In this document: one piece after another, positions 8,016 through 15,850 of the stretch
Layout: the number at the start of each line of letters is the position of its first letter
How positions within the stretch are numbered: position 1 is the first letter of the stretch
Assembly (NCBI GenBank): GCA_900545665.1
Contig: UQZU01000032.1
Location: 1-23,695, forward strand
Origin: an uncultured Collinsella sp.
GTDB lineage: Bacteria > Actinomycetota > Coriobacteriia > Coriobacteriales > Coriobacteriaceae
Length of the DNA: 23,695 nt
Direction: 5' to 3'
Program-made: the position numbers and the translations under genes
The notes under the pieces: model-generated
Databases searched by the model: none
Told to the model about the DNA's origin: nothing
The model's input: only the letters and a program-made list of their open reading frames with translations

Positions 8016-9536
8016 GTGAGAGAGGAGAGCCCCCGACAAGGTATGAGGAGGCCCGACTCGGACCGTGCTTCCTCACGTCGCACCACACCGCGTTCCAGCC
8101 GCGGCGGGCAGTCGTTTAGCGAACGCTATATTGCCGGCGTTCCCGCCCGTATCATGCGCCCCCGTTTGATATTCATGGTCTGCTTGTTTACCTTGGTATG
8201 CTTTGGCCTGCTGATGGTGTACTCGGCGTCTTCGGTCGAGGCGCTGCACGAGAATGGCTCGGCGACGTTTTTTCTGGGTCGACAGGCCGCGTTTGCTGTG
8301 GTCGGTGTTCTGGCGTTGATTGCCATCGTGCGCGTTTTGCCGGACAGCTGGTTTGGGGAGGATATGCTCAGGATTTTCCTCATAGGCATGATAGGGCTAC
8401 TGCTTCTGGTGTTCTTGGTGGGCAGCGGCAGCCGCGGCGCCACGCGCTGGCTCAACATCGCCGGTATTCAGTTCCAGCCTTCCGAGTTTTTAAAGCCATT
8501 TGCCATTGCGTATTCGGCCATCATGCTGGATCGCTTCTTTTCGCCCGGTGGCAACATCAACGAATTCCTTCGCAAGATGGGCATCTACCTGGGCATTTCG
8601 CTCTTTCTGATTTTTATCCAGCCCGATTTCGGTACTGTCCTGATCATCCTGTTGACCCTCATGTGCATGGCGTTGTTTGCGGGTCTCGACCCCAGATTTA
8701 TCATCGGCGTGCTAATCTTCGGCATTCTCGTGATCGTGATTGCGCTTGTCGCAGAGCCGTACCGTATGGTGCGTATTCAGGTTGCCTTGAACCCTTGGGC
8801 CGACGAGTATGGTGACGGCTATCAGGCCACGCTTGCCATCATGGCCTTTGCCTCGGGCGGCCTGTTTGGTCGCGGCATCGGTAACTCCACCATGAAGTAC
8901 TCGTATTTGCCCGAGGCGCACAACGACTACATCCTGGCCATCATTGGCGAGGAAGTCGGTTTTGTCGGAACCGTGCTGTTCTTCTTGGTGTTTGCGATGC
9001 TGATCTACTCGGCGTTTCGCATTGCCGAGCAGGCGACCGATCGCCGGGGCGCGCTTATGGCGTCTGGCTCCGCGGTCATTCTCGCAGTGCAGTTTTTGAT
9101 TAACGCGCTGGGCATCCTCAACGTGTTTCCCATGACGGGCAAACCGTTGCCGTTTATTAGCTACGGCGGTTCGTCGATTATTGTGTCGCTTATGCTTGCC
9201 GGGTTGATCCTGCGCGTTTCGTACGAGAGCGCCCGCCACGATGAGTATGACCGCCGCCGTGAGAGCTTTGCCGTTATGGATGAGAGTACCGCCGGCTTGC
9301 CCCACGTGCGCGGCGAGCGATCTTCGCGTAACGGTTTTACCGTCCTGGATGGCTCTGCGACCGAGCCGGCAGCCCGCCCGCGTCAGCGAACGGTGCCGCA
9401 AGGTCGTCCTCAGCGCCCCACTCCTCGCAATGCGGGCGGCGGATATAATCGAATCGATTTGAACTCGGACCCGTCGGCGCGTCTGCGTACCGACGACCAG
9501 GGACCGCGTGTACGAAGGGACTACCATGACCGATAA
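8016..9536 (+). CDS. ftsW: Septal peptidoglycan glycosyltransferase FtsW (SEDS family)
   Basis: FtsW polymerises lipid II into septal glycan strands with FtsI. The 506-residue protein has about ten membrane segments between residues 50 and 402. SEDS motifs include MVYSASS (67-73), the segment GSRGATRWLNIAGIQFQPSE (137-156), QPDFGT (202-207), YLPEAHNDYILAIIGEE (297-313) and FPMTGKPLPFISYGGSS (371-387). The GTG at 8016 has AGGGG just upstream and lies 8 nt after murD. Unusually, it carries an N-terminal basic tail of about 45 residues and a C-terminal cytoplasmic extension of about 105 residues (402-506) rich in Arg, Pro, Gly and Asp. The extension carries no domain I recognise. FtsW rather than RodA is favoured by its position before murG in the dcw cluster. 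Confidence 0.94.
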   Translation: MREESPRQGMRRPDSDRASSRRTTPRSSRGGQSFSERYIAGVPARIMRPRLIFMVCLFTLVCFGLLMVYSASSVEALHENGSATFFLGRQAAFAVVGVLALIAIVRVLPDSWFGEDMLRIFLIGMIGLLLLVFLVGSGSRGATRWLNIAGIQFQPSEFLKPFAIAYSAIMLDRFFSPGGNINEFLRKMGIYLGISLFLIFIQPDFGTVLIILLTLMCMALFAGLDPRFIIGVLIFGILVIVIALVAEPYRMVRIQVALNPWADEYGDGYQATLAIMAFASGGLFGRGIGNSTMKYSYLPEAHNDYILAIIGEEVGFVGTVLFFLVFAMLIYSAFRIAEQATDRRGALMASGSAVILAVQFLINALGILNVFPMTGKPLPFISYGGSSIIVSLMLAGLILRVSYESARHDEYDRRRESFAVMDESTAGLPHVRGERSSRNGFTVLDGSATEPAARPRQRTVPQGRPQRPTPRNAGGGYNRIDLNSDPSARLRTDDQGPRVRRDYHDR

Positions 9537-10641
9537 AATGACCGTTGCTATTGCAGCCGGCGGCACGGCAGGACACATCAACCCCGCGCTCGCCTTGGCC
9601 GAAGAGCTGCGTGACCGTGGCCACCACGTTGTGTTCGTGGGCCAGTCGCGCAAGCTCGAGGGTCGTCTGGTCCCCGAGGCTGGGTTTGATTTTGTGCCCA
9701 TTACGGTCACGGGCTTCGACCGCTCCCGTCCTTGGACGGCGCTGACCTCGCTGTGGCGTGTCAACAAGGCCAAGCGTGCGCTCGCCAGTCATTTCTCAAA
9801 GGTCGGCAAGCCCGATGCCGCCATCGGTTTTGGTGCCTATGTCGAGGTTCCACTGCTGGGGTGGTGCAAGGGCGCAGGCGTCCCGTATCTGCTGCATGAG
9901 CAGAACTCTGTTCCGGGCCTGGCCAACAAGATGATGAACTCCCACGCCGCCCGCGTGTGCATCTCGGTGCCGGCAGCGCGTTCGGTCTTTGAGCGCGAAG
10001 GTGACCCTGGCCACGTGCTCATGACCGGCAACCCCGTACGTCGCTCGGTAATCGAGGGCGATCGCGCTCGCGGCCGCAAGGCACTTGGCGTTCCCGAGGA
10101 CGCTACGCTGCTGCTCGTCTTTGGCGGTTCACTTGGCGCCCAGCACCTCAACGAGCGCGTGGCTTCGCTCAAAAACGAGCTGCTTTCGCGCAAGAACCTC
10201 TATGTGTTGCATTCGACGGGTGCCGACGGCTTTGAGGAGACCGAGCGCGCTTTGGCGCTGACGCCCGAGGAGGCGAAGCGTTACCGCGTCCAGCCTTACA
10301 TCGACAACATGGGCGATATGCTGGCTGCTGCCGATTTGGTGCTCTCGCGTTCGGGCGCATCGAGCGTGGCCGAGATCGCTGCACTCGCCGTGCCTTCGGT
10401 GCTCGTGCCGTACCCGCACGCCACGGCCGATCACCAAACCACCAATGCCCGTTATCTGGTCGACGCCGGGGCCGGCGTGCTCTGCGCCGATGCCGATATC
10501 GACGGTTCTGCCTTTGCCGATGAGCTGCTGCACCTGGTCGATGACGCGGCGGCGCGCGACGCCATGCGTCAGGCGGCGCGTGGTCTGGCTCAGGATAGGG
10601 CCGCCGCTCTTCTGGCGGATGCGGTAGAGGGTTTGCGTTAG
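9526..10641 (+). CDS. murG: UDP-N-acetylglucosamine--lipid I GlcNAc transferase MurG
   Basis: MurG adds GlcNAc to lipid I at the inner membrane face, making lipid II. The product is 371 residues if it begins at ATG 9526, which has GAAGGGA (9514-9520) 5 nt upstream. An in-frame GTG at 9508 would add six residues but lacks a comparable site. The gene overlaps the ftsW end by 11 nt. Motifs seen: the glycine-rich AAGGTAGHINPALALAEEL (10-28), GFGAYVEVP (101-109, where many family members have GGYVSxP), HEQNSVPGLANK (124-135), FGGSLGAQHLNE (199-210), SRSGASSVAEIAALAVPSVLVPYP (274-297) and the UDP-GlcNAc-binding HATADHQTTNA (298-308). It is a GT-B fold glycosyltransferase of normal length. Confidence 0.96.
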   Translation: MTDKMTVAIAAGGTAGHINPALALAEELRDRGHHVVFVGQSRKLEGRLVPEAGFDFVPITVTGFDRSRPWTALTSLWRVNKAKRALASHFSKVGKPDAAIGFGAYVEVPLLGWCKGAGVPYLLHEQNSVPGLANKMMNSHAARVCISVPAARSVFEREGDPGHVLMTGNPVRRSVIEGDRARGRKALGVPEDATLLLVFGGSLGAQHLNERVASLKNELLSRKNLYVLHSTGADGFEETERALALTPEEAKRYRVQPYIDNMGDMLAAADLVLSRSGASSVAEIAALAVPSVLVPYPHATADHQTTNARYLVDAGAGVLCADADIDGSAFADELLHLVDDAAARDAMRQAARGLAQDRAAALLADAVEGLR

Positions 10642-10738
10642 TTAGACGGGATATCGTCGGTCGCCCTCGCGCTGATGCGGTTGGTGCGGTACAGTTAACG
10701 GGTTACAGGCAGTGTTTACGCAAGGAGTACACGAGCAC

Positions 10739-12157
10739 ATGGCTGATTCCCAGACTGCAACCTCCGCGCCCGAGTTTAAGAGCGCCCACTTTATCGGTAT
10801 CGGCGGCGCCGGCATGAGCGGCATCGCCCTCGTTCTGCACGAGCGCGGTTATGCCGTTACCGGCTCCGACCTTAAGACGTCACGTTATATCCGCCAGCTT
10901 ACCCGCGCTGGTGTGAAGGTGCATGTGGGCCATGAGGCCGCCACGATCGACGAGGTCAAGCCCGACGTGGTTGTTGTCTCTACCGCTATTCCGGAGTCCA
11001 ACCCTGAACTCGTGCGCGCTCGCGAGCTTGGTATTCCCGTGTGGCCCCGTGCCAAGATGCTCTCTGCTTTGGGCCACGGCTACACCACCGTCGCTGTTGC
11101 CGGCACGCATGGCAAGACCACCACGTCTTCGATGTGCGCCACCATGCTCGACCGCATGGGCCTGGATCCGAGCTTCTTGATCGGCGGCATTGTCGAGGGC
11201 TATGACACGAACGGCAAGAACGGCTCGGGCGACTACTTTGTCGCCGAGGCCGACGAGTCCGACAGCTCCTTCCTGTTCCTGAACCCCAACGTGGTCATTG
11301 TGACCAACGTCGAGGCCGACCACCTCGATCACTACTCGGGTATCGAGGAGATCGAGGCAACTTTCGCCAAATTCATGAGCCTGGTGGGCGAGGACGGCAC
11401 CGTCATCGTCTGCGGTGAGGACCCGCATCTGGTCGAGCTCGCCAAGTCGACGGGCCGTCACGTGCTTTCCTACGGCTTTGCCGAGAGCAACGACATCGTC
11501 TGCATGCACCCGGATGTCAAGGGCATCCAGAGTGACTTTATCGTTCGCTTTGAGGACGGCACTGAGCATGCTGTGGAGATCAAGAGCAATCCCGGTCGCC
11601 ACAACATGCTCAACGCCACGGCGGTGCTCACCGTCGCCCATGTCCTGGGCCTTGACATCGACTCCGCCGCCAAGGCGCTCTCGAGCTTTGAGGGCGTCCG
11701 CCGTCGCTTTACCCACGTGGGCGATATCGATGGCATCACCGTGGTCGATGATTACGGCCATCACCCCACCGAGATCAAGGCGACGCTTGCTGCCGCTTCG
11801 TCGCTGGGCTACAAGCATGTCGACGTCGTGTTCCAGCCGCACCGCTATTCGCGCCTGCAGGCCCTGTGCGACGACTTTGCCGATGCATTTGCCAATGCCG
11901 ATAAACTGCTGCTGATTGATGTGTTCTCGGCTGGCGAGATGCCCATTCCGGGTGTCACCTCTAAGATGCTCGCCGATACCGTGCGCGCCAAGCATCCTGG
12001 CAAGGAGGTCGTGTACTGCTCCAGCCGTCTTGAGCTTAATCAGGAGCTCGAGCAGATGGTGGGCGAGGGCGACCTGCTGCTCACTATGGGTGCTGGTGAC
12101 GTTACGACCGTCGGTCCCGAGTTCATTGAGTATCTGACTGCCAAGAAAGACGCTTAA
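10739..12157 (+). CDS. murC: UDP-N-acetylmuramate--L-alanine ligase MurC
   Basis: MurC adds L-alanine to UDP-MurNAc, the first amino acid ligation of the pentapeptide. From ATG 10739 the protein has 472 residues. AAGGAG (10722-10727) lies 11 nt upstream, somewhat far. A GTG at 10712 could extend the frame by nine residues but has no good site. Motifs: GIGGAGMSGIA (20-30), AGTHGKTTTSS (121-131, P-loop), AEADESDSSF (169-178), RRRF (321-324), DDYGHHPTEI (337-346), FQPHRYSR (365-372) and GAGDV (451-455). The AGTHGKTTT and DYGHHPTEI motifs are specific for MurC. It follows murG after 97 nt, one of the longer gaps in the cluster, and murB starts 5 nt after its stop. Confidence 0.96.
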   Translation: MADSQTATSAPEFKSAHFIGIGGAGMSGIALVLHERGYAVTGSDLKTSRYIRQLTRAGVKVHVGHEAATIDEVKPDVVVVSTAIPESNPELVRARELGIPVWPRAKMLSALGHGYTTVAVAGTHGKTTTSSMCATMLDRMGLDPSFLIGGIVEGYDTNGKNGSGDYFVAEADESDSSFLFLNPNVVIVTNVEADHLDHYSGIEEIEATFAKFMSLVGEDGTVIVCGEDPHLVELAKSTGRHVLSYGFAESNDIVCMHPDVKGIQSDFIVRFEDGTEHAVEIKSNPGRHNMLNATAVLTVAHVLGLDIDSAAKALSSFEGVRRRFTHVGDIDGITVVDDYGHHPTEIKATLAAASSLGYKHVDVVFQPHRYSRLQALCDDFADAFANADKLLLIDVFSAGEMPIPGVTSKMLADTVRAKHPGKEVVYCSSRLELNQELEQMVGEGDLLLTMGAGDVTTVGPEFIEYLTAKKDA

Positions 12158-12162
12158 GTCTA

Positions 12163-13074
12163 ATGGGTCTGTTTAACGCCGTCATGGCGCTCTCGGGCAT
12201 GATCGACACGGATGTGATCGAGGACGAGCGCCTTGCGCGTCATACGAGCTATCGTATCGGCGGCAAGGCCGACCTCTTTGTGACGTGCCATAGCTATCAT
12301 GCCCTCCGCCGTGCCGTGGCGGTGCTCGATCGCGAGCAGGTGCCGTGGGTCATCATCGGCAAGGGCTCCAATCTGCTGGTTGCCGATGGCGGTTATCGTG
12401 GTGCCGTCATTTCGCTCGGACGTGAGTTTCAGCGCACGGTTGTTGCCGATGACGGTTGTACGCTGACGGTCGGTGCGGGCGTGATGTTTGCGCGCTTGGT
12501 CAACGATGCCCTGTCGCGTAGCCTCTCGGGCCTTGAGTTTGCCGTTGGCATCCCTGGTTCGGTCGGCGGTGCGATATCTATGAATGCCGGCACACGAACC
12601 GAGTGGATTGGCTCGCTGGTTGAGGATGTCGTAACGTTTGACCCGGCATCCGGTATCAAGCATTATGCGGGGTCCGAGATCACTTGGGGCTACCGCGAAT
12701 GTAGCCTTCCCCGCAATGAGATCATCCTCGAGTGCGTGCTCAAGCTTAAACCGGCGCCCAAGGCCGACATTCGCGAGCGCATGGAGCGGTACCTTACGAG
12801 GCGCAAGCGTACACAGCCCATGGGTCGCGCATCCTGCGGGTCGGTCTTTCGCAATCCGCCCGATGCGAGCGTGGGCAAGCTTATCGAGGATTGTGGATTA
12901 AAGGGTTTTTCGATTGGCGGCGCGGAAGTTTCGCCCGTTCACGCTAATTTTATCGTTAATAACGGAACTGCCTCGGCCGATGACGTTGCCGCGGTTATCA
13001 GACATGTGCACGGAAAGGTGAGGGAGGCGTATGGCATCGAGCTCAGACCGGAAGTTAAATTCCTCGGCTTCTAG
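12163..13074 (+). CDS. murB: UDP-N-acetylenolpyruvoylglucosamine reductase MurB
   Basis: MurB is the FAD enzyme that reduces UDP-GlcNAc-enolpyruvate to UDP-MurNAc with NADPH. At 303 residues it fits the shorter type II group. Motifs seen: TSYRIGGKADLF near the N-terminus, the FAD-binding GKGSNLLVADGGYRG (about 66-80), GIPGSVGGAISMNAG (about 129-143), GYRECSLP, the catalytic-serine region ASCGSVFRNPP and GAEVSPVHANFIVN, with a C-terminal Glu in RPEVKFLGF. It starts 5 nt after murC with no strong ribosome binding site, so coupling is likely. Its last 44 nt overlap ftsQ in another frame. Confidence 0.95.
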   Translation: MGLFNAVMALSGMIDTDVIEDERLARHTSYRIGGKADLFVTCHSYHALRRAVAVLDREQVPWVIIGKGSNLLVADGGYRGAVISLGREFQRTVVADDGCTLTVGAGVMFARLVNDALSRSLSGLEFAVGIPGSVGGAISMNAGTRTEWIGSLVEDVVTFDPASGIKHYAGSEITWGYRECSLPRNEIILECVLKLKPAPKADIRERMERYLTRRKRTQPMGRASCGSVFRNPPDASVGKLIEDCGLKGFSIGGAEVSPVHANFIVNNGTASADDVAAVIRHVHGKVREAYGIELRPEVKFLGF

Positions 13075-14287
13075 AGCATCGAAACCCACCTTCCGCCGCG
13101 CCGGAGGGCGTTCCGGCGCGCCTGCCAAACCTCAACGCAATACCGTCGCGCACTCTAAGTCTGTCGGGCATGCTCGACAGACCAGTCGTCCGGTTGTCGG
13201 CTCGCAGCTCGGTAATCGTCCGGCCGCAAAAAAGTCCTCGCGTCCCTCGGTGACGTCAAAGCCTGTTATGGGCGCCAAACCTGCCCGTCCCATGGCAACT
13301 CCTAAGCCCTCGACGGGAACTAAGGCGGCGCGTCCGGGTCGCACGCTGGGCGCATCGAAACCGCGCTCGCTGACATCGGTGCCGGCTACCGCCAAGAAGC
13401 CTTCGGGTAAAAAAGGCGTCAACCCGTTGTCTTCACTTGGGGCGATGGCAAATAAAACGTCAGACGCCGCTTCTCTCGTTACAGGCAAAGGCAAAATCGT
13501 GGGCGGCGTTCTGGCCGTCTTGGCCGTGCTCGTCGTCGTTGCCGTCGTGGTGATCAACTCTGGATTGTTTACCGCCACTGATATTCAGATTCAAGGCAGC
13601 GAGCATGTGACGAAGCACGATGCTATCCAGCTGATCGATTTGCCCGAGGGAACGTCGCTTTTTAACGTCGATCCTGACCAGATTACCGAGGACCTCAAGC
13701 AGAACCCGTGGGTGTCGGGCGTGGATGTCCAGCGTCAGTTCCCGCATACGCTCATCATTACGCCGATGGAGCGCAAGGTCATCGCAATTGCCTATATCAG
13801 CTCCGATGACCTTGCCTGGGCCATCGGGGATGATGACACCTGGATCGCCCCGCTGTCGACGTCGGTCGAAGTGGATGACCAGGGCAACGTCATCACGACG
13901 GGGCAGGGCTCAAATACCCTGACCGGCATTGATGCCGCGCTGGCGCTCGCTAAGCACTATGGCGCGGTGTTGTTGACTGATGTCTCGGCGGATGTCGCTC
14001 CGGTTTCCGGCCAGGCGGTGAGCTCCAAGGCCGTTAAGGCTGGCTTGGATTATGTGCGTGGTTTTTCGAGCGAGTTCTTGGGACAAGTCAAGGATATTTC
14101 CACGCCTTCGGTCGAAGCCATCTCGGCAAACCTCAATAACGGCATTGAGGTGTCGCTGGGTGATTCAAACGATATCGTCAAGAAGGAGCGCGTAGTCACC
14201 AAGCTGCTTTCGCAGGTAGAGGGCGTAACGTATATCAATGTGCGCTCTCCGGGTAACTATACATTTAGGAACGCTCCGACCTCGTAG
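13031..14287 (+). CDS. ftsQ: Cell division protein FtsQ/DivIB
   Basis: FtsQ/DivIB is a single-pass divisome protein that links early and late division factors and binds FtsL and FtsB/DivIC through its POTRA domain. The 418-residue protein has an unusually long N-terminal cytoplasmic tail of about 155 residues. This tail is basic and low in complexity, with repeated Lys/Arg-Pro and Ser/Thr-Lys-Pro units (for example SKPVMGAKPARPMATPKP). One membrane helix follows at about 157-177. The POTRA domain is at about 183-255 (IQIQGSEHV, LPEGTSLFNVD, NPWVSGVDVQRQFPHTL), with an FtsQ beta domain up to about 410. The ATG lies inside murB, with AAGGTGAGGGAGG (13015-13027) upstream. FtsQ is normally next to ftsZ when ftsA is missing, as here. 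Confidence 0.9.
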   Translation: MASSSDRKLNSSASRASKPTFRRAGGRSGAPAKPQRNTVAHSKSVGHARQTSRPVVGSQLGNRPAAKKSSRPSVTSKPVMGAKPARPMATPKPSTGTKAARPGRTLGASKPRSLTSVPATAKKPSGKKGVNPLSSLGAMANKTSDAASLVTGKGKIVGGVLAVLAVLVVVAVVVINSGLFTATDIQIQGSEHVTKHDAIQLIDLPEGTSLFNVDPDQITEDLKQNPWVSGVDVQRQFPHTLIITPMERKVIAIAYISSDDLAWAIGDDDTWIAPLSTSVEVDDQGNVITTGQGSNTLTGIDAALALAKHYGAVLLTDVSADVAPVSGQAVSSKAVKAGLDYVRGFSSEFLGQVKDISTPSVEAISANLNNGIEVSLGDSNDIVKKERVVTKLLSQVEGVTYINVRSPGNYTFRNAPTS

Positions 14288-14485
14288 CGCTGGTTGATGC
14301 TTTGTTGAGGGGTCATACCACGCCGTTTATCTGGTTTGTTTGGTTTTCACGGTCAATTATTTGACTGATACGTTCATAATGTGCAACCATAATACGGTTT
14401 ACCTTTGCATTTACTTTCAACCTGAAGGTTAATGTGCGCGGGGTCGACCCATGCTATGGCTATAACCTTTGTTCGGAGGACCGAC
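14288..14485 (+). promoter_or_regulatory. ftsQ-ftsZ intergenic region, probable ftsZ promoter region
   Basis: This 198-bp gap is clearly richer in A and T than its surroundings. It contains the inverted repeat GTCAA-TTAT-TTGAC (14352-14365) and two CATAAT hexamers 13 bp apart (14375-14380 and 14388-14393). It also holds a TTGCAT-17-GTTAAT pair (14405-14410, 14428-14433) and the dyad AACCT-GA-AGGTT (14419-14430). None of the hexamer pairs is close to consensus at the right spacing, so I cannot choose a start site. Extra promoters just upstream of ftsZ are common in other bacteria. Confidence 0.4.
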
Positions 14486-15640
14486 ATGCACGAGACAGAG
14501 ATCAACAACTACCTTGCCGTCATTAAGGTGGTCGGCGTCGGCGGCGGCGGTACCAACGCGGTCAATCGAATGATCGAAGAGGGCATCCGCGGCGTCGAGT
14601 TTGTTGCCATCAACACCGATGCTCAGGCACTCGCGATCTCTGATGCCGATATCAAGGTGCACATCGGCACCGACCTTACCCGCGGCCTGGGCGCCGGCGC
14701 CAACCCCGAGGTTGGCCGCAAGGCTGCCGATGAGTCCCGCGACGACATTGCCGAGGCGCTCGCTGGCGCTGACATGGTGTTCATCACCTGCGGCGAGGGC
14801 GGTGGCACCGGTACCGGCGCTGCTCCCATCGTTGCCGATATCGCGATGAACGAGGTCGGTGCGCTGACCGTCGCCGTCGTGACCAAGCCCTTCACCTTCG
14901 AGGGCCGCAAGCGCAAGAAGAGCGCCGAGGAGGGCATTAAGACCCTCTCCGATTGCGTCGACACCATGATCGTCATCCCTAACGATAAGCTGCTCGACAT
15001 CGCCGAGAAGAAGACCACCATGCTCGAGGCCTTCGCGATTGCCGATGGCGTCCTTTCCCAGGGCACCCAGGGCATCACCGACCTCATCACCGTCCCCGGT
15101 ATCATCAACTTGGACTTCGCCGATGTTAAGACCATCATGAAGCAGGCCGGTACCGCCATGATGGGTATCGGTACCTCTTCTGGGGATACCCGTGCCGTCG
15201 ACGCTGCCCAGCAGGCCATCTCCAGCCCGCTGCTCGAGAGCTCCATCGATGGCGCCACGCGCGTGCTGCTCTCCATCGCCGGTTCCAAGGACCTGGGCAT
15301 CCAGGAGATCAGCGACGCCGCCGACGTTGTCGCCAACGCCGTCGACCCCGAGGCCAACATCATCTTCGGTACCGTTGTCGACGAGTCCCTGGGCGATCAG
15401 GTGCGTATCACCGTCATCGCTACGGGCTTCTCCGACTCCAACGTCAACCGTCAGGACGAGCTCTTTGCTGCTCAGCAGTCTCAGAGCAAGGCCGCTGCCT
15501 CCGCTGAGCCGCAGCGCACCGCTCCTGCCACGAGCCCGGCTCAGGCCGCTCCGACCCGCAACGTCGGTGGCACCGAGCTTCCTAACTTCGGCAACGATCA
15601 GTTCGAGCTTCCCGACTTCCTGAAGCGCGGTAGCTTCTAA
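14486..15640 (+). CDS. ftsZ: Cell division protein FtsZ
   Basis: FtsZ is the tubulin-like GTPase that forms the Z-ring. From ATG 14486, with GGAGGA (14475-14480) 5 nt upstream, the product is 384 residues. An in-frame GTG at 14432 is open but would add 18 atypical residues. Motifs: VVGVGGGGTNAVNRM (15-29), AINTDAQAL (41-49), the tubulin signature GGGTGTG (105-111) and the T7 loop NLDFADVKTIM (208-218) with the catalytic acidic pair. A polar linker covers about 330-362. The C-terminal peptide ELPDFLKRGSF (374-384) resembles the SepF/FtsA-binding tail of other FtsZ proteins. With no ftsA in view and sepF downstream, SepF is the likely membrane anchor. Codon use is strongly biased to C-ending codons, consistent with high expression. 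Confidence 0.98.
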   Translation: MHETEINNYLAVIKVVGVGGGGTNAVNRMIEEGIRGVEFVAINTDAQALAISDADIKVHIGTDLTRGLGAGANPEVGRKAADESRDDIAEALAGADMVFITCGEGGGTGTGAAPIVADIAMNEVGALTVAVVTKPFTFEGRKRKKSAEEGIKTLSDCVDTMIVIPNDKLLDIAEKKTTMLEAFAIADGVLSQGTQGITDLITVPGIINLDFADVKTIMKQAGTAMMGIGTSSGDTRAVDAAQQAISSPLLESSIDGATRVLLSIAGSKDLGIQEISDAADVVANAVDPEANIIFGTVVDESLGDQVRITVIATGFSDSNVNRQDELFAAQQSQSKAAASAEPQRTAPATSPAQAAPTRNVGGTELPNFGNDQFELPDFLKRGSF

Positions 15641-15666
15641 GTCGTTCTTTGCATTGTTGTGCACAG

Positions 15667-15699
15667 GGGCGTGTCCGTATGGACGCGCCCTTTTTATTT
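15667..15699 (+). terminator. Rho-independent terminator after ftsZ
   Basis: A 10-bp stem, GGGCGTGTCC (15667-15676) with GGACGCGCCC (15681-15690), contains one G-T wobble and closes a GTAT loop. It is followed at once by TTTTTATTT. It lies 27 nt after the ftsZ stop and separates the dcw operon from the pgeF-pst block. Confidence 0.93.
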
Positions 15700-15727
15700 C
15701 GACTTTGTAAACTAGAACCTCCAATCT

Positions 15728-15745
15728 CTTTACGTTCCCTTTACG
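15728..15745 (+). promoter_or_regulatory. Pho-box-like direct repeats upstream of pgeF-pst
   Basis: Two exact heptamers, CTTTACG at 15728-15734 and 15739-15745, are separated by 4 nt, an 11-bp period. This is the geometry of PhoB/PhoP boxes (7-bp repeats every 11 bp), though the bases differ from the Escherichia coli CTGTCAT. Degenerate positions in the same register are ACCTCCA (15717-15723) and CCTCCAG (15750-15756). A TATCCT (15766-15771) could be the -10 box. The downstream genes are phosphate-uptake genes, which makes a phosphate regulator plausible. This is inference. Confidence 0.45.
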
Positions 15746-15785
15746 ATTGCCTCCAGCGCAGCAGGTATCCTTTTAGAGAAGTATG

Positions 15786-15822
15786 ACAGCCGTATAAACG
15801 CGGGCTGTAGCGGCGATGCCGC
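15786..15822 (+). repeat. Two inverted repeats in the pgeF leader
   Basis: ACAGCC (15786-15791) pairs with GGCTGT (15803-15808) across 11 nt. GCGGC (15810-15814) pairs with GCCGC (15818-15822) across GAT. They lie between the putative promoter and the pgeF ribosome binding site (AGGAGG, 15838-15843). No T-run follows. They may structure the 5' leader or be an operator. Confidence 0.4.
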
Positions 15823-15850
15823 GGTACTTGTGTTATTAGGAGGCTTTAGT

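Noticed and set aside
8712..12000. Other long minus-strand frames (such as 8712-9773 and 10880-11995)
   Set aside because: They lie opposite ftsW, murG and murC, and show no motifs or ribosome binding sites. Similar frames at 3940-5145, 20113-21141 and 21508-22734 were rejected for the same reason.
14432..14485. GTG 14432 as the ftsZ start
   Set aside because: The added 18 residues do not resemble FtsZ N-termini. ATG 14486 has an excellent GGAGGA site at 5 nt.
14429..15724. 431-codon open frame on the minus strand opposite ftsZ
   Set aside because: A shadow of the strongly codon-biased ftsZ gene. Its Gly, Asp and Leu-rich translation is the mirror of GTC/ATC/GCC codons, and it has no ribosome binding site or family motif.
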